DNA of 64,000 nucleotides from Rhodococcus sp040643435 (GCF_040643435.1 NZ_JBEYUH010000017.1:1-64000), one strand, 5' to 3'; counted from the stretch's first letter, positions 1 through 7,398 are shown. The notes: generated by a model from the sequence alone, not told the origin. Made by a program: numbers and translations.

Positions 1-38
1 CAGATGGTTACCGAACCGGTCGCAGTCCTCCGCAAACG

Positions 39-84
39 ACATGATCGTCGCAACCTCTCGTTGAGAGTGTTGCGACGATCATGT
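39..84. terminator. Long near-perfect palindrome, probable bidirectional terminator
   Basis: A 16-bp arm at 39-54 is the exact reverse complement of 69-84. Inside it a second 5-bp stem (55-59 with 63-67) closes on a GTT loop, with a single bulged T at 68. No gene covers it, and the first gene in the window ends at 146 on the minus strand, so a transcription stop between two genes is the simplest reading. There is no clear U-tract. Confidence 0.6.
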
Positions 85-143
85 GAACCCGCCGTATCGA
101 TTCGGGGCCTTCGCTTCGTCCGGCGTCTGCGCGGACGGTCCGG

Positions 144-377
144 TCAGTCCCGGCGCCCCTTCCGGAAGTAGCGGATCGGGCCGAAGAAGTTCACCGCGAT
201 CGTCAGCGCCCAACGGAGTTTGCTGCCGTTGACCTTGTCGGCGGGCCGGGTCGCCAGATCGGCCCACGCCGCCACGGCGAGCGACAACTGCACCGACGCG
301 AGCAGGAGCACGAAAAACTGCTGGGGACGGCTCAGTTCGGCGAACTTCTTCTTGGACAGGGGCGAGCTCGGGCTCAT
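144..377 (-). CDS. Small membrane protein, PLDc_N (cardiolipin synthase N-terminal)-like
   Basis: 77 aa. The start at 377 is chosen because a strong GGAGG lies 4-5 nt upstream; an in-frame ATG 22 nt further up has no such signal. There is one clear hydrophobic helix at about residues 20-36 and a second, weaker one at 58-70 ending in FFGPIRYF. A hydrophobic segment followed by GP-x-x-YF and a basic tail is the pattern of the short PLDc_N family, found alone in many actinobacteria and as the N-terminus of cardiolipin synthases. No catalytic HKD motif is present, so it is not an enzyme by itself. Function unknown, probably membrane-associated. Confidence 0.7.
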   Translation of the reverse strand: MSPSSPLSKKKFAELSRPQQFFVLLLASVQLSLAVAAWADLATRPADKVNGSKLRWALTIAVNFFGPIRYFRKGRRD

Positions 378-464
378 CGTTCCTCCGATACCTCTCATAG
401 GGAATGCGGGTCCCATCATCCTGCCCGATACGATCGGACCACAGCACCACACGGAAAAAGGCAG

Positions 465-1934
465 ATGAACCTCCACAGCGACACCACGGCCGAGGCCGAG
501 ACCCCCCGCCACACCCGTATCGATCCGACCGATCTCGCCACCTGCCTGAAGGTGCTCGATCAGGCCGCCGGCCTCGACGCCGACCATCCCGACGCCCTCA
601 CCGTGCAGCGCGCCGTGGGACACATGTTCAAGAAGTTCAAGAGACTGCGTCGCAACGAGGCACGCAAGGAGCGTGTGACCGCCGACCGCGAAGTCCTGTC
701 CGCGACGGCCACGGGATCGCCGACCCGCATCGACGACGAAACGGCCGGGCTGCCGCTGACCTCCTCGACCCGCGGGGCGAGCGCCGGCACTCTCCTGCGG
801 CCCCGCCACTGCTATGTCTGCAAGGACAAGTACACCCGGGTCGACGCCTTCTACCACCAGCTGTGCCCGACCTGCGCGGAGGAGAACCACGCCAAACGGG
901 ACGCGCGCACCGATCTGCGGGGCCGCCGCGCCCTGCTCACCGGCGGGCGAGCCAAGATCGGGATGTACATCGCGCTGCGCCTGCTCCGCGACGGCGCGCA
1001 CACCACCGTCACCACCCGCTTCCCGAACGACGCGATCCGTCGCTTCACCGCGATGGAGGACAGTGGCGACTGGCTGCATCGGCTGCGCATCGTCGGCATC
1101 GACCTGCGTGACCCCGCCCAGGTGGTGGCCCTCGCCGACGATGTCGCGGCGCAGGGCCCCTTGGACATCCTCATCAACAACGCGGCCCAGACGGTGCGGC
1201 GCTCCCCCGGCGCCTACTCGGCGCTGGCCGAAGCGGAGGCCGATCCGCTGCCCGCCGGCCCGAGGCCCGAAGTCCTGACCTTCGGCAAGCCGTCGGACGC
1301 GCATCCGGCAGCGCTGGCGCGATCCCTGCCGGCCGAACTGTCCGCTCGGGCGCTGACCTCGCTGGCGCTGGTGGCCGGTTCGGCAACGCCCGAGCGGGTC
1401 GCGGCCGGCGTCGCCGTCGACGCCGGGGGCCTCCTACCGGATCTGGTGCACACCAACAGTTGGGTGCAGACGGTCGGCGAAGTCGAACCCCTCGAACTGC
1501 TCGAGGTCCAGCTGTGCAACTCGGTGGCGCCGTTCATCCTCGTCAATCGTCTGCGGCCGGCGCTCGCGGCGTCCCCCGCCCGGCGAAAGTACGTCGTGAA
1601 CGTCTCCGCGATGGAAGGACAGTTCGGCGGGCGCCGCTACAAAGGGGCGGGACATCCGCACACCAACATGGCCAAGGCGGCCCTGAACATGCTCACCCGT
1701 ACCAGTGCTGAAGAGATGCTCGGCGACGGCATCCTCATGACGGCCGTCGACACCGGGTGGATCACCGACGAGCGGCCGCACCACACCAAGATGCGGCTCG
1801 CCGAAGAGGGCTTCCACGCGCCCCTCGACCTCGTCGACGGTGCGGCCCGCGTCTACGACCCGATCGTGCAGGGTGAGGCAGGCACGGATCTGTACGGCTG
1901 CTTCCTCAAGGACTTCCGTCCCGCGCCGTGGTGA
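465..1934 (+). CDS. SDR-family protein with N-terminal zinc knuckle and altered active site
   Basis: 489 aa, about twice a normal short-chain dehydrogenase. Residues 1-110 are a polar, mostly helical extension. Cys116, Cys119, Cys134 and Cys137 form a CxxC-x14-CxxC zinc knuckle. A Rossmann SDR domain follows: nucleotide motif TGGRAKIG at 159-166 and NNAA at 238-241. An insertion of about 100 residues then separates NNAA from the next conserved Asn (352). The catalytic Ser381 is present, but the expected YxxxK reads TNMAK (Thr400, Lys404), so the catalytic tyrosine is missing. NAD(P) binding is likely; classical dehydrogenase activity is doubtful. Substrate unknown. Transcribed divergently from the upstream small membrane protein gene. 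Confidence 0.8.
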   Translation: MNLHSDTTAEAETPRHTRIDPTDLATCLKVLDQAAGLDADHPDALTVQRAVGHMFKKFKRLRRNEARKERVTADREVLSATATGSPTRIDDETAGLPLTSSTRGASAGTLLRPRHCYVCKDKYTRVDAFYHQLCPTCAEENHAKRDARTDLRGRRALLTGGRAKIGMYIALRLLRDGAHTTVTTRFPNDAIRRFTAMEDSGDWLHRLRIVGIDLRDPAQVVALADDVAAQGPLDILINNAAQTVRRSPGAYSALAEAEADPLPAGPRPEVLTFGKPSDAHPAALARSLPAELSARALTSLALVAGSATPERVAAGVAVDAGGLLPDLVHTNSWVQTVGEVEPLELLEVQLCNSVAPFILVNRLRPALAASPARRKYVVNVSAMEGQFGGRRYKGAGHPHTNMAKAALNMLTRTSAEEMLGDGILMTAVDTGWITDERPHHTKMRLAEEGFHAPLDLVDGAARVYDPIVQGEAGTDLYGCFLKDFRPAPW

Positions 1935-2058
1935 GCCCGGAGGCTCGGCACACCGCCGGCGGCGTATCGGAGACCGGCTCCATAACGCCGGTGATGGCCC
2001 GGCATCCGGGCGGCGGAGATAATGGAGGGCATCGCCCGGTTCCCGCTCGAGGAGAGTC

Positions 2059-2427
2059 ATGACTGTCGCTGTCGTTCACGCCGATACCGCGGAAGGGCGT
2101 ATCGCCCTGCAGGCCGCCGTGCGAGAGGCCGCCGATCGGCGAGAGCCGCTGGTGGTGCTCCACTCCCTCGACGAGCCCGACGAAGTGGAGGCGGTGCGGG
2201 CACAGGTGAGCGAGGCGATCGGGGACCACGGCTGGGAGTTGCTCTCGGCGGTCCACGACGGTGACCCCGTCGGCACGATCATCGAGTTGCTCGCGCGCAG
2301 CGAAGCCGAACGGGTGGTCGTCGGCAGCCGGGGACGCACGGCGACCGGAAAATTCCTGGTGGAACGCACGGTACAGCGGTTGATCGCCGAGTCGCCGGTA
2401 CCGGTCCTGGTCATCAAGGCGGGCTGA
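2059..2427 (+). CDS. Universal stress protein (UspA domain)
   Basis: 122 aa single UspA domain, slightly short for the family (about 140). The C-terminal GSRGR (89-93) and the terminal VPVLVIK are typical. In ATP-binding members this loop reads G-x2-G-x9-G-S/T; here the last pair is Glu-Arg (102-103), so ATP binding is uncertain. A good ribosome site (GAGGAGAG) lies just upstream, and a GATAAT -10-like hexamer at 2018-2023 suggests its own promoter. These proteins usually act in dormancy or stress responses; no partner is evident here. Confidence 0.9.
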   Translation: MTVAVVHADTAEGRIALQAAVREAADRREPLVVLHSLDEPDEVEAVRAQVSEAIGDHGWELLSAVHDGDPVGTIIELLARSEAERVVVGSRGRTATGKFLVERTVQRLIAESPVPVLVIKAG

Positions 2428-2460
2428 CCCAGGCTCTCCCGCCGCTGTCGCTGTTCGTTC

Positions 2461-2466
2461 TATCCT
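2461..2466 (+). promoter_or_regulatory. -10 box TATCCT, leaderless transcript
   Basis: TATCCT is followed by 6 nt and then the ATG of the DUF2784 gene. No Shine-Dalgarno sequence fits in between, so transcription probably begins at or next to the start codon. Confidence 0.55.
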
Positions 2467-2472
2467 GGGCAT

Positions 2473-2853
2473 ATGGCGTTCCGGGTGGTCGCCGACCTCA
2501 CGGCGTTCGTGCATCTCCTGTTCGTGCTCTACGTCGCGTTCGGTGGCTTCCTGGCGTGGCGGTGGCCCCGCACGATCGTCGCGCACGTCGCTGCGGTGCT
2601 GTGGGGAGGCGCCTCGGTGGCGGTGGGCTTCGACTGTCCGCTGACCGCGGCCGAGAACTGGGCGCGCCGCAATGCCGGCGAAGAGGGTATGCCGGCGAGC
2701 GGGTTCATCGATCACTATCTGACCGGGGTGATCTACCCGGAGTCGGCCCTCGGCGCGGTCCGCATGCTGGTCGCGGTTGCCGTAGTGCTGTCGTGGGCAG
2801 GGTGGTGGCACCGAAATCGGGTGGCAAAAGCCGACCACCGGACTTACTCGTGA
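2473..2853 (+). CDS. DUF2784 family membrane protein
   Basis: 126 aa with about four hydrophobic segments (roughly 10-30, 32-52, 78-90 and 97-117). The N-terminal LTAFVHLLFVLYVAFGG and the CPLTAAENWAR motif near residue 58 are hallmarks of DUF2784, a small integral membrane family of unknown function widespread in proteobacteria and actinobacteria. The stop lies inside an inverted repeat just before the next gene. No function can be assigned beyond membrane location. Confidence 0.85.
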   Translation: MAFRVVADLTAFVHLLFVLYVAFGGFLAWRWPRTIVAHVAAVLWGGASVAVGFDCPLTAAENWARRNAGEEGMPASGFIDHYLTGVIYPESALGAVRMLVAVAVVLSWAGWWHRNRVAKADHRTYS

Positions 2854-2858
2854 GTAAG
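2843..2858. promoter_or_regulatory. Inverted repeat CTTACTC-GT-GAGTAAG, candidate operator
   Basis: Perfect 7-bp arms (2843-2849 and 2852-2858) with a 2-nt centre, overlapping the -10 hexamer TAAGGT (2855-2860) that precedes the ATG at 2868 by 7 nt. Size and placement fit a TetR-type repressor site blocking a leaderless promoter. The regulator is not identified; no TetR gene is adjacent. Confidence 0.55.
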
Positions 2859-2867
2859 GTGGGGCGC

Positions 2868-4103
2868 ATGACTGCCTCCCGCGATCTCGACATCGTCGTC
2901 TACGGCGCCACCGGCTTCGTCGGCCGCCTCACCGCCGCATATCTCGCCGAGCACCTGCCTGCCGACGTGGCGGTCGGACTCGCGGGCCGCTCACGCGCCA
3001 AACTCGAGAAGCTCGCCGCGGACCTCGGGACCGACTGGCGGATCATCGAGGCGAATGCCGACGACCCCGCATCGCTCACGACCCTGGCCGAGTCCACCCG
3101 AGTGGTCATCACGACCGTCGGCCCCTACGCCGCATACGGCCTGCCCCTCGTGCAGGCGTGCGCCGAAGCGGGCACCGATTACGTCGACCTCACCGGCGAA
3201 GTGCTCTTCCACCGCGAGAGCATCGACCGCTTCGACGAGGTGGCCCGACGCACCGGGGCACGTATCGTCCACTCGTGCGGTTTCGACTCCGTCCCGTCCG
3301 ATCTCGGCGTCCACGCGATCTACCGCGCGGCGGAGGCCGACGGCACGCTGCCACTGACCGACACGACGTTCGTGCTGACCGCCCTGCGCGGTGGTGTCAG
3401 CGGCGGAACGATCGATTCGCTCCGACGGCAACTCGATGCGATCCGTAAAGATCCCGCAGCGCGGAAGATCGCGACCCGGCCGTACTCGTTGTCGCCGGAC
3501 CCGGCCCGTGAACCCGATCTCGGACGCCAGAACGATTTCGCCTTCGCCGACGGTAAGTCCGTCGCCCCCGAACTCGCCGGACGGATGGCCCCGTTCGTGA
3601 TGGCGTCCTACAACACGCGGATCGTGCGACGCAGCAATGCGCTGCGCGACTGGGCCTACGGACGGCGGTTCCGCTACCGCGAGGTGATGAGCGTCGGATC
3701 GTCCCCGCTGTCGCCCGTCTTCGCCGGTCTCGTCGCTGCGGGCACAGGAGCCCTCGCCGCCGGTCTGTCGTTCCCGCCCACGCGGTTCCTCCTCGACAAG
3801 ATCCTCCCCGCTCCCGGCGAAGGACCGTCGGAGAAGACGCGCGAGAACGGTTACTTCACCGTCGAGGTGTACGCCTCGACCGAGTCCGGTGCCAGGTACA
3901 CCGCCCGTTTCGGAGCGAAGGGCGATCCGGGCTACAAGGCCACGGCCGTCATGCTCGCCGAATCGGCCCTCTCACTCGCGCTCGGCGGTGCCGCACTGCA
4001 CGCCGGGGGCGGGGTTCTCACCCCGGCGGTGGCTTTCGGGGACGTGCTCACCGAACGGCTCCGCGCCGCCGGTTTCGAGATCACCGCCCGCCGCCTGAAC
4101 TGA
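2868..4103 (+). CDS. Saccharopine dehydrogenase-like / trans-acting enoyl reductase family protein
   Basis: 411 aa. The N-terminal Rossmann motif is VVYGATGFVGR (about 9-19). The protein matches in length and motifs the actinobacterial family often labelled saccharopine dehydrogenase, which includes mycobacterial Rv2449c and the trans-acting enoyl reductase Rv2953 of phthiocerol synthesis (from memory). It probably reduces a lipid or polyketide intermediate rather than acting in lysine metabolism. A hydrophobic stretch near residues 285-310 suggests membrane association. The start at 2868 sits 7 nt after a -10-like TAAGGT, giving a leaderless message; a palindrome overlaps that promoter, so expression is probably repressed by a TetR-type protein. 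Confidence 0.8.
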   Translation: MTASRDLDIVVYGATGFVGRLTAAYLAEHLPADVAVGLAGRSRAKLEKLAADLGTDWRIIEANADDPASLTTLAESTRVVITTVGPYAAYGLPLVQACAEAGTDYVDLTGEVLFHRESIDRFDEVARRTGARIVHSCGFDSVPSDLGVHAIYRAAEADGTLPLTDTTFVLTALRGGVSGGTIDSLRRQLDAIRKDPAARKIATRPYSLSPDPAREPDLGRQNDFAFADGKSVAPELAGRMAPFVMASYNTRIVRRSNALRDWAYGRRFRYREVMSVGSSPLSPVFAGLVAAGTGALAAGLSFPPTRFLLDKILPAPGEGPSEKTRENGYFTVEVYASTESGARYTARFGAKGDPGYKATAVMLAESALSLALGGAALHAGGGVLTPAVAFGDVLTERLRAAGFEITARRLN

Positions 4104-4152
4104 CCGATCCGGGCCGCTTCCCCGGGCGAAGGGGAAATCGCCCCGGCGAATG

Positions 4153-4180
4153 TTGCCGCGTCGCGGGTACGGGCTATGCT
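4153..4180 (+). promoter_or_regulatory. Promoter for the leader peptide-TauE unit
   Basis: TTGCCG (4153-4158), a 16-bp spacer and TATGCT (4175-4180). This places transcription start near 4187, about 40 nt before the cysteine-rich leader ORF and about 210 nt before the exporter, which leaves room for an attenuating leader. Confidence 0.5.
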
Positions 4181-4228
4181 CGACCGAACCGAACCCTCGG
4201 CACGAGGGAAGAAAGCTGAGGACGACAC

Positions 4229-4345
4229 ATGGATGCGACGAGTATCGAGGCGGCTCCGGCCACTCGTCTCGCGCTCATGTCGTTCTGGCCCACCCGCCGT
4301 GGCGCCTGCTTCGATTGTCTGTGTTGCATCCAGGAGTGTCGCTGA
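4229..4345 (+). CDS. Cysteine-rich leader peptide upstream of the TauE exporter
   Basis: 38-codon ORF ending in CFDCLCCIQECR, with five Cys codons among its last 12 (27, 30, 32, 33, 37), then TGA. A GAGGAC-like ribosome site lies 7 nt upstream; an alternative internal ATG at 4277 would leave 22 residues. It ends 54 nt before the TauE/SafE gene on the same strand. Short polycysteine ORFs in mycobacteria act as cysteine-responsive attenuators of downstream sulfur genes, and this fits in position and content. A small metal-binding protein is the alternative. No strong terminator hairpin is visible between it and the exporter, so the mechanism may be translational coupling or Rho-dependent. Confidence 0.65.
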   Translation: MDATSIEAAPATRLALMSFWPTRRGACFDCLCCIQECR

Positions 4346-4399
4346 GCGCTGTGTCGCTCATCCATCTTCTCGGGTTCTTCCAGCTTTCGGAGCCAATGC

Positions 4400-5359
4400 A
4401 TGTTCAATCTCCTCATTTTCACGCTCGTCGGTGCCGGCGCACAGCTCGTCGACGGCGCCCTCGGCATGGCGTTCGGTGTCACCGCAACGACCCTGTTGTT
4501 GTTCAGCGGTGTCGGTCCGGCCCACGCCAGCGCGGCGGTGCATCTCGCGGAGGTCGGTACCACCCTCGTCTCGGGTGCCTCGCACTGGCGCTTCCGCAAC
4601 ATCGACTGGAAGGTCGTGCTGCGGCTCGGTGTGCCCGGAGCCATCGGTGCATTCCTCGGTGCGACCGTGCTGTCGGGGCTGTCGACCGAAGCTGCCGAGC
4701 CGGTCACCGCCGGAATTCTGCTGGCCATCGGCGTGTACGTGGCATTGCGGTTCTCGGTGCGGCCGCCGGCGGTGGCACACGCACGCACCTCCCCGCACAC
4801 CGCCAAGTTCCTGTCGCCGCTGGGCTTCTTCGGCGGGTTCATCGACGCGAGCGGTGGTGGCGGATGGGGGCCGATCACCACCAGCACCCTGCTCTCGCGG
4901 GGCAAGACGGCCCCGCGCACCGTGATCGGGTCGGTAAGCGCATCGGAGTTCCTCGTCGCGGTTGCGGCGAGCGTGGGTTTCCTGTTCGGTCTCGGCCACG
5001 AATCGCTCGGCAATCTGGTGATCGTCGCCGGCCTCGCCCTCGGTGGCGCCGTCGCAGCTCCTCTTGCGGCCTGGCTCGTCAGCCGCGTCCCGGCGACACT
5101 GCTGGGCACCGGTGTCGGTGGCGTCATCGTGCTGACCAACGCCCACAAACTGGCCGGGACGTTCGGCCTCACCGGTGCGGCACTGGCCGTGCTCTACCTC
5201 GGCATCGTGGTGGCGTGGATCGCCCTTCTGGTCGTCTCCTGGAAGCGCTCGCGCCTGACCCGTGCGGAGAAGAGCGGTTCGCTCGAGCCGCTGGCCCAAC
5301 CGACCCCGGCGACCCTACTCGAAGTCACGGACACCACCGCTCCGAGGCACATCTCCTGA
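4400..5359 (+). CDS. TauE/SafE family sulfite/sulfoacetate-type exporter
   Basis: 319 aa polytopic membrane protein with about eight hydrophobic segments arranged as two related halves. Family motifs are LVDGALGMAFG near the N-terminus and GFFGGFIDASGGGGWGP near residue 140. TauE/SafE proteins export small sulfur anions or organosulfur acids (sulfite, sulfoacetate, sulfolactate). The ATG at 4400 has GGAG at 4389-4392. The cysteine-coding leader ORF upstream makes a role in sulfur homeostasis more likely than other TauE substrates; sulfite export during cysteine catabolism is a reasonable inference. The exact substrate cannot be read from sequence. Confidence 0.9.
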   Translation: MFNLLIFTLVGAGAQLVDGALGMAFGVTATTLLLFSGVGPAHASAAVHLAEVGTTLVSGASHWRFRNIDWKVVLRLGVPGAIGAFLGATVLSGLSTEAAEPVTAGILLAIGVYVALRFSVRPPAVAHARTSPHTAKFLSPLGFFGGFIDASGGGGWGPITTSTLLSRGKTAPRTVIGSVSASEFLVAVAASVGFLFGLGHESLGNLVIVAGLALGGAVAAPLAAWLVSRVPATLLGTGVGGVIVLTNAHKLAGTFGLTGAALAVLYLGIVVAWIALLVVSWKRSRLTRAEKSGSLEPLAQPTPATLLEVTDTTAPRHIS

Positions 5360-5440
5360 TCCAAAAGGTGCCAGGGCACAACAAAATTCGTTCGAATTCC
5401 GCCCTGTCACCACAGCCTCCCGGCAAGGCGCGACAATCGC

Positions 5441-5446
5441 TATCAT
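5441..5446 (+). promoter_or_regulatory. -10 box TATCAT, leaderless transcript
   Basis: TATCAT is followed by 6 nt and the GTG start of the first lipoprotein; no ribosome binding site fits between. Confidence 0.55.
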
Positions 5447-5452
5447 CCCCGC

Positions 5453-6034
5453 GTGCGACAAAATCGAGTACATACGAGTGCCTTCGTCTTCCTCGCTGCC
5501 GGCGTGGCTCTGACCGGCTGTACGTCCGGCGAGGACACCACGGTCGGCATCCGTAACGCCGCGGACGCCGGATCCACGACATCCGCCGCCGCCGCCTCGC
5601 CGTATCTCGTGCGGATCGCGCAGAACTACCCCACCTGCGAGGCCATCGGGGCCACCCTCGAGCGGTACATCGACGGCCTTGCCCCCGCACCCTCCGGTGT
5701 CGTGAGCAGCCAGAGGGTGAACTGCGTTTGGGAACCCGCGAACGGCGAACCTGCCTCCGGAATCCGGTCCGTCGAGGTCGTCGTCGAACCCGAGACCGTC
5801 ACTCCCGCCACGGCCGCGAAGACCGGCCTCGTGGTGCTTCCCGACACCGCCATCGAGGCGGCCGGCGGATTCGCGCACAGCATGCCGATCAACATGGCCG
5901 GCACCGCCTTCACCGCGACCGGCGTCGAACTTCCTCAGGCTTCGGTGTCGATCACCGTCGGTGGCCGGGACGCCACGAAGGTCCTCGATCCCGCCGGGGG
6001 CGTGGCGGTCGCCAAACAGCTTCTCGGCTTGTAG
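5453..6034 (+). CDS. Lipoprotein, DUF3558-like (paralogue 1)
   Basis: 193 aa. The signal peptide ends in the lipobox LTGC (Cys23), so the mature protein is lipid-anchored outside the membrane. The mature domain begins with a Ser/Ala-rich linker and then carries two cysteines (in PTCEAIG and VNCVWEP) that could form a disulfide, as in the DUF3558 lipoproteins of mycolic-acid bacteria. It is clearly related to the next gene: both contain Cys-x-x-I/V near 60, Y-I-x-G-L, C-x-W-E, IRSVEIV, a GGLVLIPDxxIEAAGG-type stretch and a C-terminal VAVAKxLL. The GTG start lies 6 nt after a TATCAT -10 box. Function unknown. Confidence 0.75.
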   Translation: MRQNRVHTSAFVFLAAGVALTGCTSGEDTTVGIRNAADAGSTTSAAAASPYLVRIAQNYPTCEAIGATLERYIDGLAPAPSGVVSSQRVNCVWEPANGEPASGIRSVEVVVEPETVTPATAAKTGLVVLPDTAIEAAGGFAHSMPINMAGTAFTATGVELPQASVSITVGGRDATKVLDPAGGVAVAKQLLGL

Positions 6035-6111
6035 GGACACGCTTGCAGGGACATATTGTGCGGCTCGGTCGCATAGTGGGGATCAAGATCACCTACGGTT
6101 GGTCCTGACGC

Positions 6112-6117
6112 TACGAT
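6112..6117 (+). promoter_or_regulatory. -10 box TACGAT, leaderless transcript
   Basis: TACGAT lies 7 nt before the in-frame GTG at 6125. The arrangement repeats that of the upstream paralogue, so the promoter was probably duplicated with the gene. Confidence 0.5.
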
Positions 6118-6124
6118 GCGCCGT

Positions 6125-6724
6125 GTGAATCTCACCCGTTACGCGGTCGCATCCGCGACCCTTGCCGGCGCCCTGCTCGTCGGCGCCTGTTCCGCCGGCG
6201 ACGACACCTCGTCCGGTCCCGACGAACCGGACACCGGCACTGCGAGCTTCGACGCCGATACCCTCGGCGATCAGAGCGGACTCGGAAGCGACCTCGTCGC
6301 CCGTTTCGGCTCCTGCGACGACGTCGCGCCCGCGGTCGCCCCCTACATCGAAGGGTTGACCCTGCGCTCGTCGAGCGGTGTGGACGAGTACAGCGTCTAT
6401 TGCGCGTGGGAGACGCCGGACGACGCCGCCGGCCTCGAGGAGATCCGGTCGGTGGAGATCGTGATGGCTCCGGGCTCCGGAACCGTACCGTCGGCGAGCG
6501 ACCTCGAGACCGGCGGTCTCGTGCTGATTCCCGACGCCGAGATCGAGGCCGCGGGCGGCGTCGCCTACACCATGGGCCAGGCCGTCTCGACCGTGGCCGT
6601 CTCGGTCACCCAGATCCAGCTTCCCGACGTGGAGGTGTCGATCAGCGGCGGTCAGTGGGGCGATCAGCCGTCGCTCGACGCACCGACATCCGTGGCCGTC
6701 GCCAAGGAACTGCTCGACCTGTAG
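6125..6724 (+). CDS. Lipoprotein, DUF3558-like (paralogue 2)
   Basis: 199 aa from the GTG at 6125; an ATG 9 nt earlier overlaps the -10 box and is less likely. The lipobox is VGAC at about residues 19-22, followed by a Gly/Asp/Ser-rich linker. It shares the two-cysteine core and the IRSVEIV and C-terminal VAVAKELL motifs with the preceding gene, so the two arose by tandem duplication. Its last 61 bp overlap the convergent lysoplasmalogenase gene, and a strong palindrome begins 9 nt after its stop. Extracytoplasmic, function unknown. Confidence 0.75.
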   Translation: MNLTRYAVASATLAGALLVGACSAGDDTSSGPDEPDTGTASFDADTLGDQSGLGSDLVARFGSCDDVAPAVAPYIEGLTLRSSSGVDEYSVYCAWETPDDAAGLEEIRSVEIVMAPGSGTVPSASDLETGGLVLIPDAEIEAAGGVAYTMGQAVSTVAVSVTQIQLPDVEVSISGGQWGDQPSLDAPTSVAVAKELLDL

Positions 6725-7395
6725 AACCGTCCGTGCTGATCGTGCGCGGTGAGCACACCGCGCACGATCAGCACCTGCGCCAGGATGTAGGTGGCCATGA
6801 TCCACACTCCCGGCAGAGGAAGCGCGAGTCCGTCCACGAAGGCACGCACGGCGATCAGCGAATCGGACACGACGAACAACACCGCGCCGACCGCAGCGGA
6901 GCGGGACACACCGGTCGCGAGTACGGCCATCGTCGCCAGCGCCGTTCCGTAGACCGCAACCGCCACGACCAGCATCCCCGCACCGGGCGCACACAGGGCG
7001 ACCAGCGTCACCACCGCGGCCGCGTAGACCGCGATCACCCAGCGGCGCGTGTCCAGCACGCTGCCGTGCCGGTACGGCACGAACGCGAAGATGTAGGTGA
7101 GCTGGGCGCACAGGAAGAAACCCACGAGCACGAGGAACGATGCATCACCGTCGACGAGATCCGGCGCGGCATCACCGAACCACGAGAAAGTCAGGGCCAC
7201 CAGCGTCCACGCGACGAGACGCGAGCGTGGCCGAGTCGTGATCAGCGCCAGTCCGACGGCGAGCAGCGGCATGAGAAACCACTGCGAGACATCGGTGAAT
7301 GCCGACTCCGCCGCCACAACCTGCGAGACGAGGTGGGCCACCGCCACGAGCGCGAACAGGCCGAAGGCGAGGTAGGCGATCGCGCGGCGGCCCAC
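6664..7395 (-). CDS. YhhN/TMEM86 family (lysoplasmalogenase-like) membrane protein
   Basis: 243 aa from a GTG. About eight hydrophobic helices span residues 4-215, ending in ATYILAQVLIVRG. The SWFGDAAPD motif near residue 72 and FVVSDSLIAV near 175 are the paired Asp motifs of the YhhN/TMEM86 family, whose animal member hydrolyses lysoplasmalogens. The bacterial substrate is not established. The gene follows meaB with a 3-nt gap, so it is probably the last gene of the mutase operon. Its C-terminal 25-30 codons run past the last helix and contain both a perfect 19-bp palindrome and the overlap with the lipoprotein gene. Confidence 0.8.
   Translation of the reverse strand: MGRRAIAYLAFGLFALVAVAHLVSQVVAAESAFTDVSQWFLMPLLAVGLALITTRPRSRLVAWTLVALTFSWFGDAAPDLVDGDASFLVLVGFFLCAQLTYIFAFVPYRHGSVLDTRRWVIAVYAAAVVTLVALCAPGAGMLVVAVAVYGTALATMAVLATGVSRSAAVGAVLFVVSDSLIAVRAFVDGLALPLPGVWIMATYILAQVLIVRGVLTAHDQHGRFYRSSSSLATATDVGASSDG
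6733..6774. terminator. Perfect 19-bp inverted repeat with 4-nt loop
   Basis: GTGCTGATCGTGCGCGGTG (6733-6751) pairs without mismatch to 6756-6774 around the loop AGCA. It starts 9 nt after the lipoprotein stop, so it can end that transcript. On the other strand it lies inside the lysoplasmalogenase-like gene, where it encodes LIVRGVLTAHDQH. A terminator doubling as coding sequence is likely. Confidence 0.65.
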
Positions 7396-7398
7396 TGC

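Noticed and set aside
2428..2469. CCCAGG...CCTGGG pairing between the USP gene and DUF2784
   Set aside because: The spacer is about 30 nt and the 3' arm overlaps a better-supported -10 region.
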